DNA from: Streptomyces sp. NBC_00683
GTDB lineage: Bacteria; Actinomycetota; Actinomycetes; Streptomycetales; Streptomycetaceae
NCBI RefSeq assembly: GCF_036226745.1
Contig: NZ_CP109013.1
Coordinates: 1,426,001-1,490,000 of the forward strand
Reading direction: 5' to 3'
DNA: 64,000 bases
The position numbers and the translations under genes were made by a program. Shown piece by piece: positions 1-8,314 of the stretch. The notes under the pieces were generated by a model, which was given only the letters and a program-made list of their open reading frames with translations, did not search any database and was not told the DNA's origin. Position 1 is the first letter of the stretch. Each line of letters begins with the position of its first letter.

Positions 1-710
1 ATCTCGGGGACGGCCTGCGAGGTCTGCGCGACGGCGATCCGTGCGCCCAGCCCCGGGGATCCGATGACGAGTTCGGCGGTGACGGCGAGGATCAGCGCGA
101 CGGAGGCGGCGAGCCGGACGCCGGTCATGACGTACGGCAGGGCGGTGGGCCACACGACATGGCGGATGCGCGCCCGGGCGGAGAGGCCGTAGCTGCGGGC
201 CGTCTCGTCGGGGACCGGGTCGACGTCCTGTGCCCCGTACAGCACCTGGACGAGGATCTGCCAGAAGGCGGCGTAGACGACCAGGAGCAGGGTGGAGCGC
301 AGGTCGGTGCCGTAGAGCAGGACGGCGAGGGGGATCAGGGCCACCGAGGGTATGGGGCGGAGGAACTCGACCGTGGACGCGGTGGCGCGGCGCAGGTACG
401 GGACGCCGCTGATGACGGTTCCGGCGGCGACGCCCAGCACCGTGGCGATCAGCAGGCCGACGGACCACCCGGTGAGGGTGTCGCCGAGCGCCGTCCAGAA
501 CGCGGGGTCGGCCAGTTCGTCCGCGAGTGCGCCGGCGATACGGCTCGTGGGCGGCAGGTAGTCGGGCGAGACCAGGCCGGTGCGCGGGACGACTTCGACG
601 AGGGCGAGGAAGCCGGCCAGTCCGGCGAGGCCGAGTGCGGCGTCGACCGGACCCTGCCGGACTCCTCGGCCGCGTGCCGCGGGGGTCTTCGTCGGTGTGT
701 CGGTCGTCAT
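1..710 (-). CDS. ABC transporter permease, NitT/TauT (SsuC/TauC) type, 3' end outside window
   Basis: Inner-membrane permease of an importer for small anions or organic acids. About 236 residues are visible from an ATG at 710; the carboxy end runs off the left edge. Hydrophobic segments alternate with polar loops. An EAA-like cytoplasmic loop (ARSYGLSARARIRHVVWPTALP region, near residue 175) is the usual docking site for the ATPase. The ATG overlaps the TGA of the upstream binding-protein gene as ATGA, so the two are translationally coupled. The ATPase is presumably beyond position 1. The substrate cannot be read from the sequence; sulfonate, taurine, nitrate and aromatic acid carriers all look like this. 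I read this frame directly from the reverse complement. Confidence 0.85.
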   Translation of the reverse strand, partial: MTTDTPTKTPAARGRGVRQGPVDAALGLAGLAGFLALVEVVPRTGLVSPDYLPPTSRIAGALADELADPAFWTALGDTLTGWSVGLLIATVLGVAAGTVISGVPYLRRATASTVEFLRPIPSVALIPLAVLLYGTDLRSTLLLVVYAAFWQILVQVLYGAQDVDPVPDETARSYGLSARARIRHVVWPTALPYVMTGVRLAASVALILAVTAELVIGSPGLGARIAVAQTSQAVPE

Positions 711-1663
711 GGCAGGAGTGCGTCCAGGTCCGGGGTGCCGGAGAGGAGACCGTCGCGCTCACCGAGCCGGCCGAGGGTATCGAGGGATGCCCGGTTCGGT
801 TCGGCCGGCCACTTGGGCAGGGTCATCGCCTGGAGCGTCGACTCGGGGATCTTGGTGTAGGTGGTGAGGACCTTGCGGACCTCGTCGGGGTGGCTGTCGG
901 CGTAGGCCAGGGACTCCCGGGTCGCTTCCTGGAACTTCTTCACCAGCTCCGGGTTCTTCTGGGCGTACTGCTGCGAGGTGAAGTAGAGGGCGACCGTCAG
1001 GTCCGGTGCCAGGTCGACGAAGTTGGACGCGATGACACGGCCGCCCTTGCCCTTGACGGTGGCGAGCGCGGGTTCGACGACCCAGGCGGCGTCGACCTGT
1101 CCGCCGTCGAGCGCGGCCGGCATCTGATCGAAGGGAAGCTCGACGAATCCGACCTTCGAGGGGTCTCCGCCGGCCTTGCGGACCGACTCGCGCACGGAGG
1201 TGTCGCCGATGTTCTTGAGGGTGTTGACGGCGACCTTCCTGCCCTCGAGATCCTTGGCGGTCTTCAGCGGGCTGTTCCCCTTCACCACGATGCCCGCGAA
1301 GTCCCCGCCGTCCTTGCCGGTCGAGGCGACACCGTTGGCGACGGCCTTGACGGGGACGTTCTTGTCGGCGGCGATCATCAGCGAGGTGACGTTGGAGAAG
1401 CCGAACTGGAACTGGCCGCTGACCACGCCGGGCACGATCGCCGCGCCTCCCTGGGCGCCCACGAGCGTCAGGTCGATGCCCCGCTTGCTGTAGAAGCCCT
1501 TCTCCTTGCCCAGGTAGACGGGTGCGACATCGACGATCGGGATGACTCCGACCTTGACGGCGGCCTTCCCGCCCTTCGACGAGGTGGACGGGTCCGACGA
1601 TCCACAGGCCGCTGTCGTGGAGACGAGGAGCGCGGCGGTGAACCCGACAAGCAGACGACGCAT
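707..1663 (-). CDS. ABC transporter substrate-binding lipoprotein, SsuA/TauA/NMT1 family
   Basis: Extracellular solute receptor for the adjacent permease, 318 aa from the ATG at 1663. The start is chosen because it puts a lipoprotein signal at the N terminus: MRRLLVGF, a hydrophobic core, then a lipobox ending AAC at about residue 20. A GGGGGC Shine-Dalgarno-like run lies just upstream. The mature part shows the NMT1/SsuA pattern: VGVIPIVDVAPVYLGKEKGF near the start, then GAQGGAAIVPGVVSGQ, and a DAAWVVEPAL segment. An in-frame start at 1759 would bury the signal peptide and is rejected. It is divergent from an IclR regulator. Binding specificity is unknown; aromatic acids are a guess from the PcaR-like regulator next door. 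Confidence 0.85.
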   Translation of the reverse strand: MRRLLVGFTAALLVSTTAACGSSDPSTSSKGGKAAVKVGVIPIVDVAPVYLGKEKGFYSKRGIDLTLVGAQGGAAIVPGVVSGQFQFGFSNVTSLMIAADKNVPVKAVANGVASTGKDGGDFAGIVVKGNSPLKTAKDLEGRKVAVNTLKNIGDTSVRESVRKAGGDPSKVGFVELPFDQMPAALDGGQVDAAWVVEPALATVKGKGGRVIASNFVDLAPDLTVALYFTSQQYAQKNPELVKKFQEATRESLAYADSHPDEVRKVLTTYTKIPESTLQAMTLPKWPAEPNRASLDTLGRLGERDGLLSGTPDLDALLP

Positions 1664-1849
1664 GGTGCCCCCGGAGTGGTGGTGGCGCTCGACATGGCGT
1701 GCGGGGAACGAACAGTGGTTCCCGGTGGGAACATAGGGCTGCCCGCCGAGGGGGGTCAACCACCGTGCACCGACCCTTCTGCCTTGGTGCCACTGCTTTC
1801 TGAGAAGGCATCAGGTCCATTGACGCCGCCTCGGCCGCCCCCTAGCGTG

Positions 1850-1866
1850 CACCTGGCGCACAGGTG
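1850..1866. promoter_or_regulatory. Inverted repeat in the ABC importer / IclR divergent region (possible operator)
   Basis: CACCTG (1850-1855), five bases, then CAGGTG (1861-1866) form a perfect 6-bp dyad immediately before the Shine-Dalgarno of the IclR gene. Its place in a 232-bp divergent region fits an autoregulatory operator. The match to any known IclR site is not established. Confidence 0.3.
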
Positions 1867-1895
1867 TGCGCGCTCTCGCGACGGAGGGTCGACCG

Positions 1896-2693
1896 ATGGA
1901 CGGACAGGCGCGTGAGCCGCACTTCGTGCAGTCCTTCGAGCGCGGCCTCGCCGTCATCCGCGCCTTCGACGCGGACCGTCCGGAGCTCACCCTGAGCGAG
2001 GTGGCGCGGGTCTGCGACATCACGCGGGCCACGGCCCGCCGGTTCCTGCTGACACTCGTCGACCTCGGCTACATGCACACCGACGGGCGGCTCTTCCGGC
2101 TCACCCCGCGCGTCCTCGAACTGGGCTACGCCTACATATCCAGCTACTCCTTGCCCCATGTGGCCGAGCCCCATCTGGAGAGGCTCGTCTCGGAGGTCCG
2201 GGAGTCGTCGTCGCTCTGCGTGCTGGACGGGGACGACATCGTGTACCTGGTACGGGTGCCGACCACCCGGATCATGACGGCGTCCATCACGGTGGGCACC
2301 CGGTTCCCCGCCCTGGTGACGTCGGTCGGCCGGGTACTCGTCGCACACCTGCCGGAGAGCGAGATCGGACCCCGGGTGCGCCGCGCGCAGATCGAACCGT
2401 TCACGGACCGGACGGTCGTCGGGCCCGATCTGCTGCTCCACGAGCTGCGCCGGGTCCGCAGGCAGGGCCACGCCATCGTCGACCAGGAGCTGGAGGAGGG
2501 GCTGCGTTCGGTGGCGGCTCCCGTCAGGGACCGGGAGGGGACAGTGGTCGCGGCGGTGAACATCCCCGTGCACGCGAGCCGGAACTCGGTCGACTCGATC
2601 CGGCGCGACCTGCTGCCGCCGCTCCTGGCCACGGCCGCCCGGATCGAGGCGGACCTCAGGGTCGTACCGCAGGGCACCGCGCGCGCACGCTGA
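1896..2693 (+). CDS. IclR family transcriptional regulator (PcaR/PobR-like)
   Basis: DNA-binding regulator, 265 aa. The ATG at 1896 has ACGGAGGG (1881-1888) at a good distance. The N-terminal winged helix reads FVQSFERGLAVIRAF, then TLSEVARVCDITRATARRFL with recognition-helix spacing typical of IclR proteins. The C-terminal effector domain has the family pattern ITVGTRFPALVTSVGRVL and later EGLRSVAAPVRDREG. The opening SFERGLAVIRAF and the spacing resemble the PcaR/PcaU/PobR branch, which responds to aromatic beta-ketoadipate pathway compounds. It is transcribed away from the ABC importer and probably controls it. The ligand is inferred from resemblance only. Confidence 0.88.
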   Translation: MDGQAREPHFVQSFERGLAVIRAFDADRPELTLSEVARVCDITRATARRFLLTLVDLGYMHTDGRLFRLTPRVLELGYAYISSYSLPHVAEPHLERLVSEVRESSSLCVLDGDDIVYLVRVPTTRIMTASITVGTRFPALVTSVGRVLVAHLPESEIGPRVRRAQIEPFTDRTVVGPDLLLHELRRVRRQGHAIVDQELEEGLRSVAAPVRDREGTVVAAVNIPVHASRNSVDSIRRDLLPPLLATAARIEADLRVVPQGTARAR

Positions 2694-2774
2694 ACCAGGC
2701 CTGCCCGCCGCCGGCCGGACGGGCCCTCCTGGGGTCCGTACGCACGTACGCCATCGCATAGGCTCGTCGACGAT

Positions 2775-4031
2775 ATGAAGAGCTACCTCACACCGCTGGG
2801 GTCCAAGGCGGACAAGGACACGGTGCGACGTCACAACCTGAGCCTCGTGCTGCGCGCGGTACGGGACGAGGGCGAGGCCGGCGAGGCGACCCGCGCCGGG
2901 GTGTCGGCCCGGGTGGGGCTCACCAGGGCCGCGGTGTCCTCCCTCGTCGAGCAACTGCTGGACAGCGGTTTCGTCACCGAGTCCGGCAAGACGTTCAGCG
3001 GGCAGGCAGGGCGCCCCGGCACCGCCCTGAAGGTGGCCCGCACCGGCCCCGCGGGCCTCGGTGTGGAGATCAACATCGACTACGTGTCGGTGTGCGTCGT
3101 GGACCTGGCGGGGACCGGCCGGGTCCGGCAGACCGAGCACCTGGACAACCGCGGCGCCCCGCCCGGCGAGGTGCTGGCGAGGGCCGCCGCGATCGCCGCG
3201 CGCACCCTGGACTCGGCGCGGGAGCAGGACCTGTACCCGGTCGGGGCGACGCTCGCACTGCCGGGACTCGTCTCGGGCGGTTCGGTCCGCCAGGCGCCCA
3301 ACCTGGGCTGGAACCGGGTCGCGGCGCAGGACCTGTTCGCGGAGGCCCTGAGCACACTGCGCCCCGGTGCGCCCGGGCTGCCGGTGCGCTCGGAGAACGA
3401 GGCGAACCTGGCGGCGCTGGCGGAGCTGTGGTTCGGCGGGCTCGGTACGGTCCGCACCTTTCTGTATCTGACGGGCGAGATCGGTGTCGGCGGCGCCCTC
3501 GTGCTGGACGGCGAACTGCTGCGCGGTGCGCACGGGTTCGCCGGGGAGATCGGGCACGTGGTCCTGGACCCGGCCGGTCCGGAGTGCCGGTGCGGCTCGC
3601 GCGGCTGCCTCGAGCAGTACGCCGGCCAGACGGCGCTGCTCCGCTCGGCAGGGATCGAGGAGGCCGGCGGCGGGGCCACCGGGGTCATGGAGCTGGAGCG
3701 CCGCGCTCAGGCCGGTGAGGCCCGGGCGCTCGCCGCCATCGCCGAGGCGGGTCTGATGCTGGGGCGCGTCCTGTCCGGCGCGGTGAACCTCTTCGACCCG
3801 GACGCGGTGGTGCTCGGTGGGATCTACCGGAGCCTGATGCCGTGGCTCTCGCCGCCGGCCGACGACGAGCTCACGGGCCGCGTGGTGTCGGGCCTCTGGT
3901 CGCGGGGCAGCGGCCGGCTGCGCGCGTCGTCCGTCGCGGGGGACGCGGCGCGGGGCGCGGCGGCGCTGGTGGTGCAGGACGTGCTGGCGGATCCGGTGGC
4001 GTACGCACGGCCCGCCCCGCCGGAGGCCTGA
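2775..4031 (+). CDS. ROK family transcriptional repressor, likely XylR for xylose genes
   Basis: Sugar-responsive repressor, 418 aa. An N-terminal winged helix (about residues 15-75, TRAGVSARVGLTRAAVSSLVEQLL) is followed by a ROK sugar-kinase-like domain with GLGVEINIDYVSVCVVDL. The ROK zinc cluster CRCGSRGCLEQYAG is present near residue 275, as is EIGVGGALVLDGELLRGAHGF. The gene converges on xylA and lies about 1.4 kb from two XylR-like dyads in the xylA-xylB divergent region. This makes it the natural xylose repressor, probably released by xylose. Other ROK proteins control N-acetylglucosamine or glucose metabolism, so the ligand is inferred from position. Confidence 0.85.
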   Translation: MKSYLTPLGSKADKDTVRRHNLSLVLRAVRDEGEAGEATRAGVSARVGLTRAAVSSLVEQLLDSGFVTESGKTFSGQAGRPGTALKVARTGPAGLGVEINIDYVSVCVVDLAGTGRVRQTEHLDNRGAPPGEVLARAAAIAARTLDSAREQDLYPVGATLALPGLVSGGSVRQAPNLGWNRVAAQDLFAEALSTLRPGAPGLPVRSENEANLAALAELWFGGLGTVRTFLYLTGEIGVGGALVLDGELLRGAHGFAGEIGHVVLDPAGPECRCGSRGCLEQYAGQTALLRSAGIEEAGGGATGVMELERRAQAGEARALAAIAEAGLMLGRVLSGAVNLFDPDAVVLGGIYRSLMPWLSPPADDELTGRVVSGLWSRGSGRLRASSVAGDAARGAAALVVQDVLADPVAYARPAPPEA

Positions 4032-4042
4032 CCACCGGCTGT

Positions 4043-4068
4043 ACGGGGACGGGCCGGCCCGCCCCCGT
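4043..4068. terminator. Hairpin between the ROK gene and xylA
   Basis: ACGGGGACGGGC (4043-4054) pairs with GCCCGCCCCCGT (4057-4068) with one mismatch and a very short loop. It sits between two convergent genes, so it can end both transcripts. There is no clear T tract. Confidence 0.5.
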
Positions 4069-4080
4069 GGGAGGCCGCCG

Positions 4081-5247
4081 TCAGCGCACGCCCAGCAGGT
4101 GGTCCATCGCGAGCTGGTCCAGGGCCTCGAACGCCATGCCTCGCTCTGCGGCGGCGGTGACGTCGAACTCCTCGTACGCCGAGCGGTCCGCGAGCAGCCC
4201 CGCGACGCCGTCGGCCGCGGTGGGCCGGGCCAGCTCGTCCAGGCGGGAGGCGGTCAGGGCCTCCTGCACGGCCGGGTCGGCGCGGAAGGCCGCGGCGCGC
4301 TCCTTGAGGATCAGGTAGTTGCGCATGCAGCCCGCGGCGGAGGCCCAGACACCGTCGTAGTCCTCGGTGCGCGGCGGCTTGAAGTCGAAGTGGCGCGGAC
4401 CCTCGTAGCCGCTCTCCAGCAGGTCGACGAGCCAGAACGCCTGGCGCAGGTCGCCCGCGCCGAACCGCAGGTCCTGGTCGTACTTGATGCCGGACTGGCC
4501 GTTGAGGTCGATGTGGAACAGCTTGCCCGCCCACATCGCCTGGGCGATGCCGTGCGGGAAGTTCAGGCCTGCCATCTGCTCATGGCCGGTCTCCGGGTTG
4601 ACGCCGACCAGCTCGGGGCGCTCCAGGCGCTCGATGAACGCCAGCGCGTGCCCGATGGTAGGCAGGAGGATGTCGCCGCGGGGCTCGTTCGGCTTGGGCT
4701 CGATCGCGAAGCGGAGGTCGTAGCCCTGCTCGGTGACGTAGTCGCCCAGCAGGTCGAAGGCCTCCTTCATGCGGTCCAGCGCCACGCGGACGTCCTTGGC
4801 GGCGCCGGACTCGGCGCCCTCGCGGCCGCCCCAGGCCACATACGTGGTGGCGCCCAGCTCGACGGCCAGGTCGATGTTGCGCAGGGTCTTGCGCAGCGCG
4901 TAGCGGCGCACGTCGCGGTCGTTCGCGGTGAACGCGCCGTCCTTGAACACCGGGTGCGTGAAGAGGTTGGTGGTGGCCATCGGCACGATGAGCCCGGTGG
5001 CGTCCAGAGCCTGCCGGAACCTCTTGACGTGGCCCTCGCGCTCCGTGTCCGTGGAGCCGAAGGGGATGAGGTCGTCGTCGTGGAACGTCACACCGTAGGC
5101 GCCGAGCTCCGCCAGCCGCCGGACGGATTCGACCGGGTCGAGAGCTGCCCTGGTGGCGTCACCGAACGGGTCGCGGCCCTGCCAGCCCACGGTCCACAGG
5201 CCGAAGCTGAACTTGTCCGCAGGGGTGGGCGTGAAGCGTTCCGTCAT
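4081..5247 (-). CDS. xylA: Xylose isomerase
   Basis: Converts D-xylose to D-xylulose in the cytoplasm. At 388 aa it matches the length of Streptomyces class I xylose isomerases. It starts [19 protein letters not shown], shows the catalytic histidine in VTFHDDDL (His56) and the metal-binding set: Glu183 in [18 protein letters not shown] (Glu219, His222), FHIDLNGQ and [16 protein letters not shown]-type ribosome site precedes the ATG at 5247. It is divergent from xylB with a shared 236-bp control region and converges on the ROK repressor. It should process xylose released by the alpha-xylosidase encoded near 24 kb as well as xylan-derived xylose. Confidence 0.97.
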   Translation of the reverse strand: MTERFTPTPADKFSFGLWTVGWQGRDPFGDATRAALDPVESVRRLAELGAYGVTFHDDDLIPFGSTDTEREGHVKRFRQALDATGLIVPMATTNLFTHPVFKDGAFTANDRDVRRYALRKTLRNIDLAVELGATTYVAWGGREGAESGAAKDVRVALDRMKEAFDLLGDYVTEQGYDLRFAIEPKPNEPRGDILLPTIGHALAFIERLERPELVGVNPETGHEQMAGLNFPHGIAQAMWAGKLFHIDLNGQSGIKYDQDLRFGAGDLRQAFWLVDLLESGYEGPRHFDFKPPRTEDYDGVWASAAGCMRNYLILKERAAAFRADPAVQEALTASRLDELARPTAADGVAGLLADRSAYEEFDVTAAAERGMAFEALDQLAMDHLLGVR

Positions 5248-5301
5248 CGTCTGTCCGCCTTCTCATGCGTCGGCTCCGGCACCGGCCGCCCCGGCCGGAC
5301 C

Positions 5302-5323
5302 AATTTGTTCAGTCGCATGACTA
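5302..5323. promoter_or_regulatory. XylR-like operator on the xylA side
   Basis: AATTTGTT (5302-5309) followed by AGTC-GCAT-GACT (5311-5322), a dyad about 55 bp upstream of the xylA ATG. It shares AATTTGTT and GTCGCA with the second site 105 bp away, and both recall the TTTGTT half-site of Bacillus xyl operators. Probable binding site of the ROK repressor. Confidence 0.55.
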
Positions 5324-5408
5324 ATCATGCACGGGGCACCTCGCCGACGTAACCCCTCGGACGACGAAACGGGGGCCGCCTCTGTTCCCGACGCCGTCGA
5401 TCACGTAA

Positions 5409-5429
5409 TTTGTTTGTCGCACAACCAAA
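5409..5429. promoter_or_regulatory. XylR-like operator on the xylB side
   Basis: TTTG-T-TTGT, CGC, ACAA-C-CAAA: an almost perfect 9-bp dyad around a 3-bp centre, 55 bp before the xylB ATG. AT-rich TTTGTTTGT arms stand out in this GC-rich DNA and resemble the classical XylR operator. Probable ROK repressor site for xylB. Confidence 0.6.
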
Positions 5430-5483
5430 ATCTGCGCGCCCCCTTGCGTACCACCGGAACCCCTGCACGAGAAGAGGTAGCCC

Positions 5484-6965
5484 ATGCCGCCGCGTACCGT
5501 CGTCATCGGCGTGGACAGCTCCACCCAGTCCACCAAGGCGGCCGTCACCGACGCCGAGACGGGCGAGCTGCTCGCCGTCGGCCGCGCCCCGCACGTGGTC
5601 ACCGGCGAGGGCGGGGCACGCGAGAGCGACCCCGAGGTCTGGTGGCGGGCGCTGTGCGACGCCGTCGCAGCCGGGCTCAAGGAGTCCGGGCTCTCCGCGT
5701 CCGCCGTCACCGGCATCGCCGTGGCCGGACAGCAGCACGGACTGGTCGTGCTCGACGAGACCGGCCGACCGCTCCGCCCCGCCCTGCTGTGGAACGACAC
5801 CCGCTCGGCCCCGCAGGCCGCCGCCCTCACCGCCGCGCTCGGCGGACCCGAGGCCTGGACCGCCCGCACCGGCTCCGTGCCGGTCGCGGCGATGACCGCG
5901 TCCAAGTGGCAGTGGCTGCGCGAGAACGATCCGGCGAACGCCGCCGCGGCCGCGGCCGTACGGCTGCCGCACGACTTCCTGACCGAGCGGCTCGCGGGCA
6001 CCGCCGCGACGGACCCGGGCGACGCCTCGGGCACCTGCTGGTACTCGACCGCCACCGGCGCGTACGACACCGAGCTGCTGGACCTGCTCGGCCTGGACGC
6101 CTCGCTGCTGCCCCCGGTCGCCGCCACCGGCGCGACCCGGATCGGCTCGCTGACCGCTGCCGCGGCCGAGTCCCTCGGCCTGCCGGCCGGGATCGCCGTC
6201 GCAGCCGGTACCGGTGACAACATGGCCGCCGCCGTCGGCCTCGGTCTCGGCGGCGCCGGACTCCTGGACCACCCCGTCCTCAGCCTCGGCACCTCCGGCA
6301 CGGTCTTCGCCGCGTCCAGGGCCAGGCCCGCGTCCACGGCCCTCTCCGGGTTCGCCGCGGCGGACGGTACGTACCTCCCGCTGGCCTGCACGCTCAACTG
6401 CACCCTCGCCGTCGACAAGGTCGCCACGCTGCTCGGCCTGCACCGCGACGACGCGACGCCGGGCGGCGCCACCGTGCTCCTCCCCTATCTGGACGGCGAA
6501 CGCACCCCGGATCTGCCCACCGCGTCCGGTCTCCTCACCGGGCTCCGGCACGACACGACCCCGCAGCAACTGCTGGGCGCCGCCTACGAGGGCGCGGCCT
6601 TCACCGTGCTGCGCGCGCTCGACGAACTGCTGCGGTCGTGCGGTCTGGACCCGGCCGACCCCGATGTCGCCGGCCGGCCGCTGCGGCTCATCGGCGGCGG
6701 CGCCCAGGGCCGCACCTGGGTGGAGACCGTGCGCCGCCTCTCCGGGCGGCCCCTGATCGTGCCCGGCAGCGGCGAACTGGTCGCACTCGGCGCGGCGGCT
6801 CTCGCCGCGTCGGCGGCCGGCGGCGGCGACCCGGTCGCGGTGGCGACCCGCTGGAACGAGAAGGCCGAGGACACTCAACTCCCGCCCGTGGAACGCGATA
6901 CGGAGACGTGGGAGCGGGTCGGCTCGGTGCTGGAACAGGCGTCCGGGCCGCTGCTCGGCGGCTGA
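5484..6965 (+). CDS. xylB: Xylulokinase
   Basis: Phosphorylates D-xylulose to xylulose 5-phosphate for the pentose phosphate pathway. 493 aa, FGGY carbohydrate kinase family. The ATG at 5484 follows GAAGAGGTAG. The phosphate-binding start VIGVDSSTQSTKA, then SDPEVWWRAL, VAGQQHGLVVLD and LLWNDTRS, are diagnostic of xylulokinases. The second domain has GTGDNMAAAVGLGL, SLGTSGTVFAA and the C-terminal GGGAQGRTWVE. It is divergent from xylA and lies 55 bp from an inverted repeat likely bound by the ROK repressor. A strong hairpin follows it. No defects seen. Confidence 0.96.
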   Translation: MPPRTVVIGVDSSTQSTKAAVTDAETGELLAVGRAPHVVTGEGGARESDPEVWWRALCDAVAAGLKESGLSASAVTGIAVAGQQHGLVVLDETGRPLRPALLWNDTRSAPQAAALTAALGGPEAWTARTGSVPVAAMTASKWQWLRENDPANAAAAAAVRLPHDFLTERLAGTAATDPGDASGTCWYSTATGAYDTELLDLLGLDASLLPPVAATGATRIGSLTAAAAESLGLPAGIAVAAGTGDNMAAAVGLGLGGAGLLDHPVLSLGTSGTVFAASRARPASTALSGFAAADGTYLPLACTLNCTLAVDKVATLLGLHRDDATPGGATVLLPYLDGERTPDLPTASGLLTGLRHDTTPQQLLGAAYEGAAFTVLRALDELLRSCGLDPADPDVAGRPLRLIGGGAQGRTWVETVRRLSGRPLIVPGSGELVALGAAALAASAAGGGDPVAVATRWNEKAEDTQLPPVERDTETWERVGSVLEQASGPLLGG

Positions 6966-6968
6966 GCC

Positions 6969-6990
6969 CGGGACGCGAACAGGCGTCCCG
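6969..6990 (+). terminator. Hairpin after xylB
   Basis: CGGGACGC (6969-6976), six-base loop, GCGTCCCG (6983-6990): perfect 8-bp stem directly after the xylB stop, followed by CGGACTGCTTTT. It looks like an intrinsic terminator with a short T run. Confidence 0.65.
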
Positions 6991-7036
6991 CGGACTGCTT
7001 TTGGGGATGACCGCGGATCTTCAATAGGATCCGGCG

Positions 7037-8314
7037 ATGATCACAAGAAAACGGCTGACGGCCGGGGTGTGCGTGCTGCTCGCCACCCTGGCCGCCGGGC
7101 TCGGCACCGCGCTCCCGGCCGCCGCCGACGAACCCTCCTCCTCCGCATCGCCCAAGGTCGAACTGGTCCTTGACGTCAGCGGCTCCATGCGTGCCCGCGA
7201 CATCGACGGCCAGTCCCGGATATCCGCCGCCAAGCAGGCGTTCAACGACGTGCTCGACGCGGTCCCCGAGGAGGTCCAGCTCGGCATCCGGACACTCGGC
7301 GCCGACTACCCGGGCGACGACCGGAAGACCGGCTGCAAGGACACCAAGCAGCTCTACCCGGTCGGGCCCCTGGACCGCACCGAGGCCAAGGCCGCGGTCG
7401 CCACACTGGCGCCGACCGGCTGGACCCCGATCGGCCCCGCCCTCCTCGGCGCGGCCGACGACCTCGAAGGCGGTGACTCCACCCGGCGGATCGTCCTGAT
7501 CACCGACGGCGAGGACACCTGCGGCCCGCTCGACCCGTGCGAGGTCGCGCGCGACATCGCGGCCCGTGGGATCCACCTGGTCATCGACACGCTGGGCCTG
7601 GTGCCCAACGCCAAGATCCGGCAGCAGCTGACCTGCATCGCCGAGGCCACCGGCGGCACCTACACAGCCGTCCAGCACACCGAGGAACTCTCCGGCCGCG
7701 TCAAACAGCTGGTGGACCGGGCCGCCGAGCCCGTCGTCACCCCGGTGGCGACCGAGGGCGCGGGCAGCTGCTCCGAGGCACCCCAGCTGAAGGCCGGTCT
7801 GTACACCGACCGCCAGGAGTTCGGCAAGCACCGCTGGTACCGGGTGGACGTGCTGCCCGGTCAGGAGCTGCGCGCCTCGGTGAGCGTGGCCGCGGACCGC
7901 GCCGTCAACAACGACTACGGCGTGCTGCTGCGGGCGGTGACCGCGCACGGGCGCGAGATCGTCCGGGGCGCTGAGTCCGGCACCGGACGTACGGATGTGA
8001 TCTCCTCCGGCCTGCGCTACCCGAAGGCCGAACAGGACGGCACGGACAGCGATGTGAAGCCCGCCGCCGAGACCGTCTGCCTCCAGCTCAGCAACTCCTT
8101 CTCGGCGCCCGCGTCCGTGAAGACGACCCCCGGCATGCCCGTCGAGCTGACCATCGACCTGGTGGCCGCGCCCGACGAGGCCGCCGACGCGGCCGCGTTC
8201 GGACTCGGCCGTGGCTGGTGGCTGCTGGGCGTCATGGTCCTGACCGGGCTGGTCGCCGGCCTGCTGACCGGCTGGATCTCACGCTGGCGCGTCGCCGTAT
8301 GGAGGACCAACTGA
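7037..8314 (+). CDS. Secreted, membrane-anchored vWA domain protein
   Basis: 425 aa. A Sec signal (residues 1-30, MITRKRLTAGVCVLLATLAAG, cleavage near AAADE) is followed by a von Willebrand A domain (about 40-235) with an intact MIDAS start DVSGSM, TPIG and ITDGEDTCG. A beta-rich region (about 250-385) resembles the extracellular jelly-roll of pre-peptidase C-terminal domains. A single C-terminal membrane helix (WWLLGVMVLTGLVAGLLTGW) is followed by basic residues, so the protein should be anchored with its domains outside. The stop overlaps the next ATG by one base (TGATG), making a two-gene unit. The ligand is unknown. Confidence 0.85.
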   Translation: MITRKRLTAGVCVLLATLAAGLGTALPAAADEPSSSASPKVELVLDVSGSMRARDIDGQSRISAAKQAFNDVLDAVPEEVQLGIRTLGADYPGDDRKTGCKDTKQLYPVGPLDRTEAKAAVATLAPTGWTPIGPALLGAADDLEGGDSTRRIVLITDGEDTCGPLDPCEVARDIAARGIHLVIDTLGLVPNAKIRQQLTCIAEATGGTYTAVQHTEELSGRVKQLVDRAAEPVVTPVATEGAGSCSEAPQLKAGLYTDRQEFGKHRWYRVDVLPGQELRASVSVAADRAVNNDYGVLLRAVTAHGREIVRGAESGTGRTDVISSGLRYPKAEQDGTDSDVKPAAETVCLQLSNSFSAPASVKTTPGMPVELTIDLVAAPDEAADAAAFGLGRGWWLLGVMVLTGLVAGLLTGWISRWRVAVWRTN

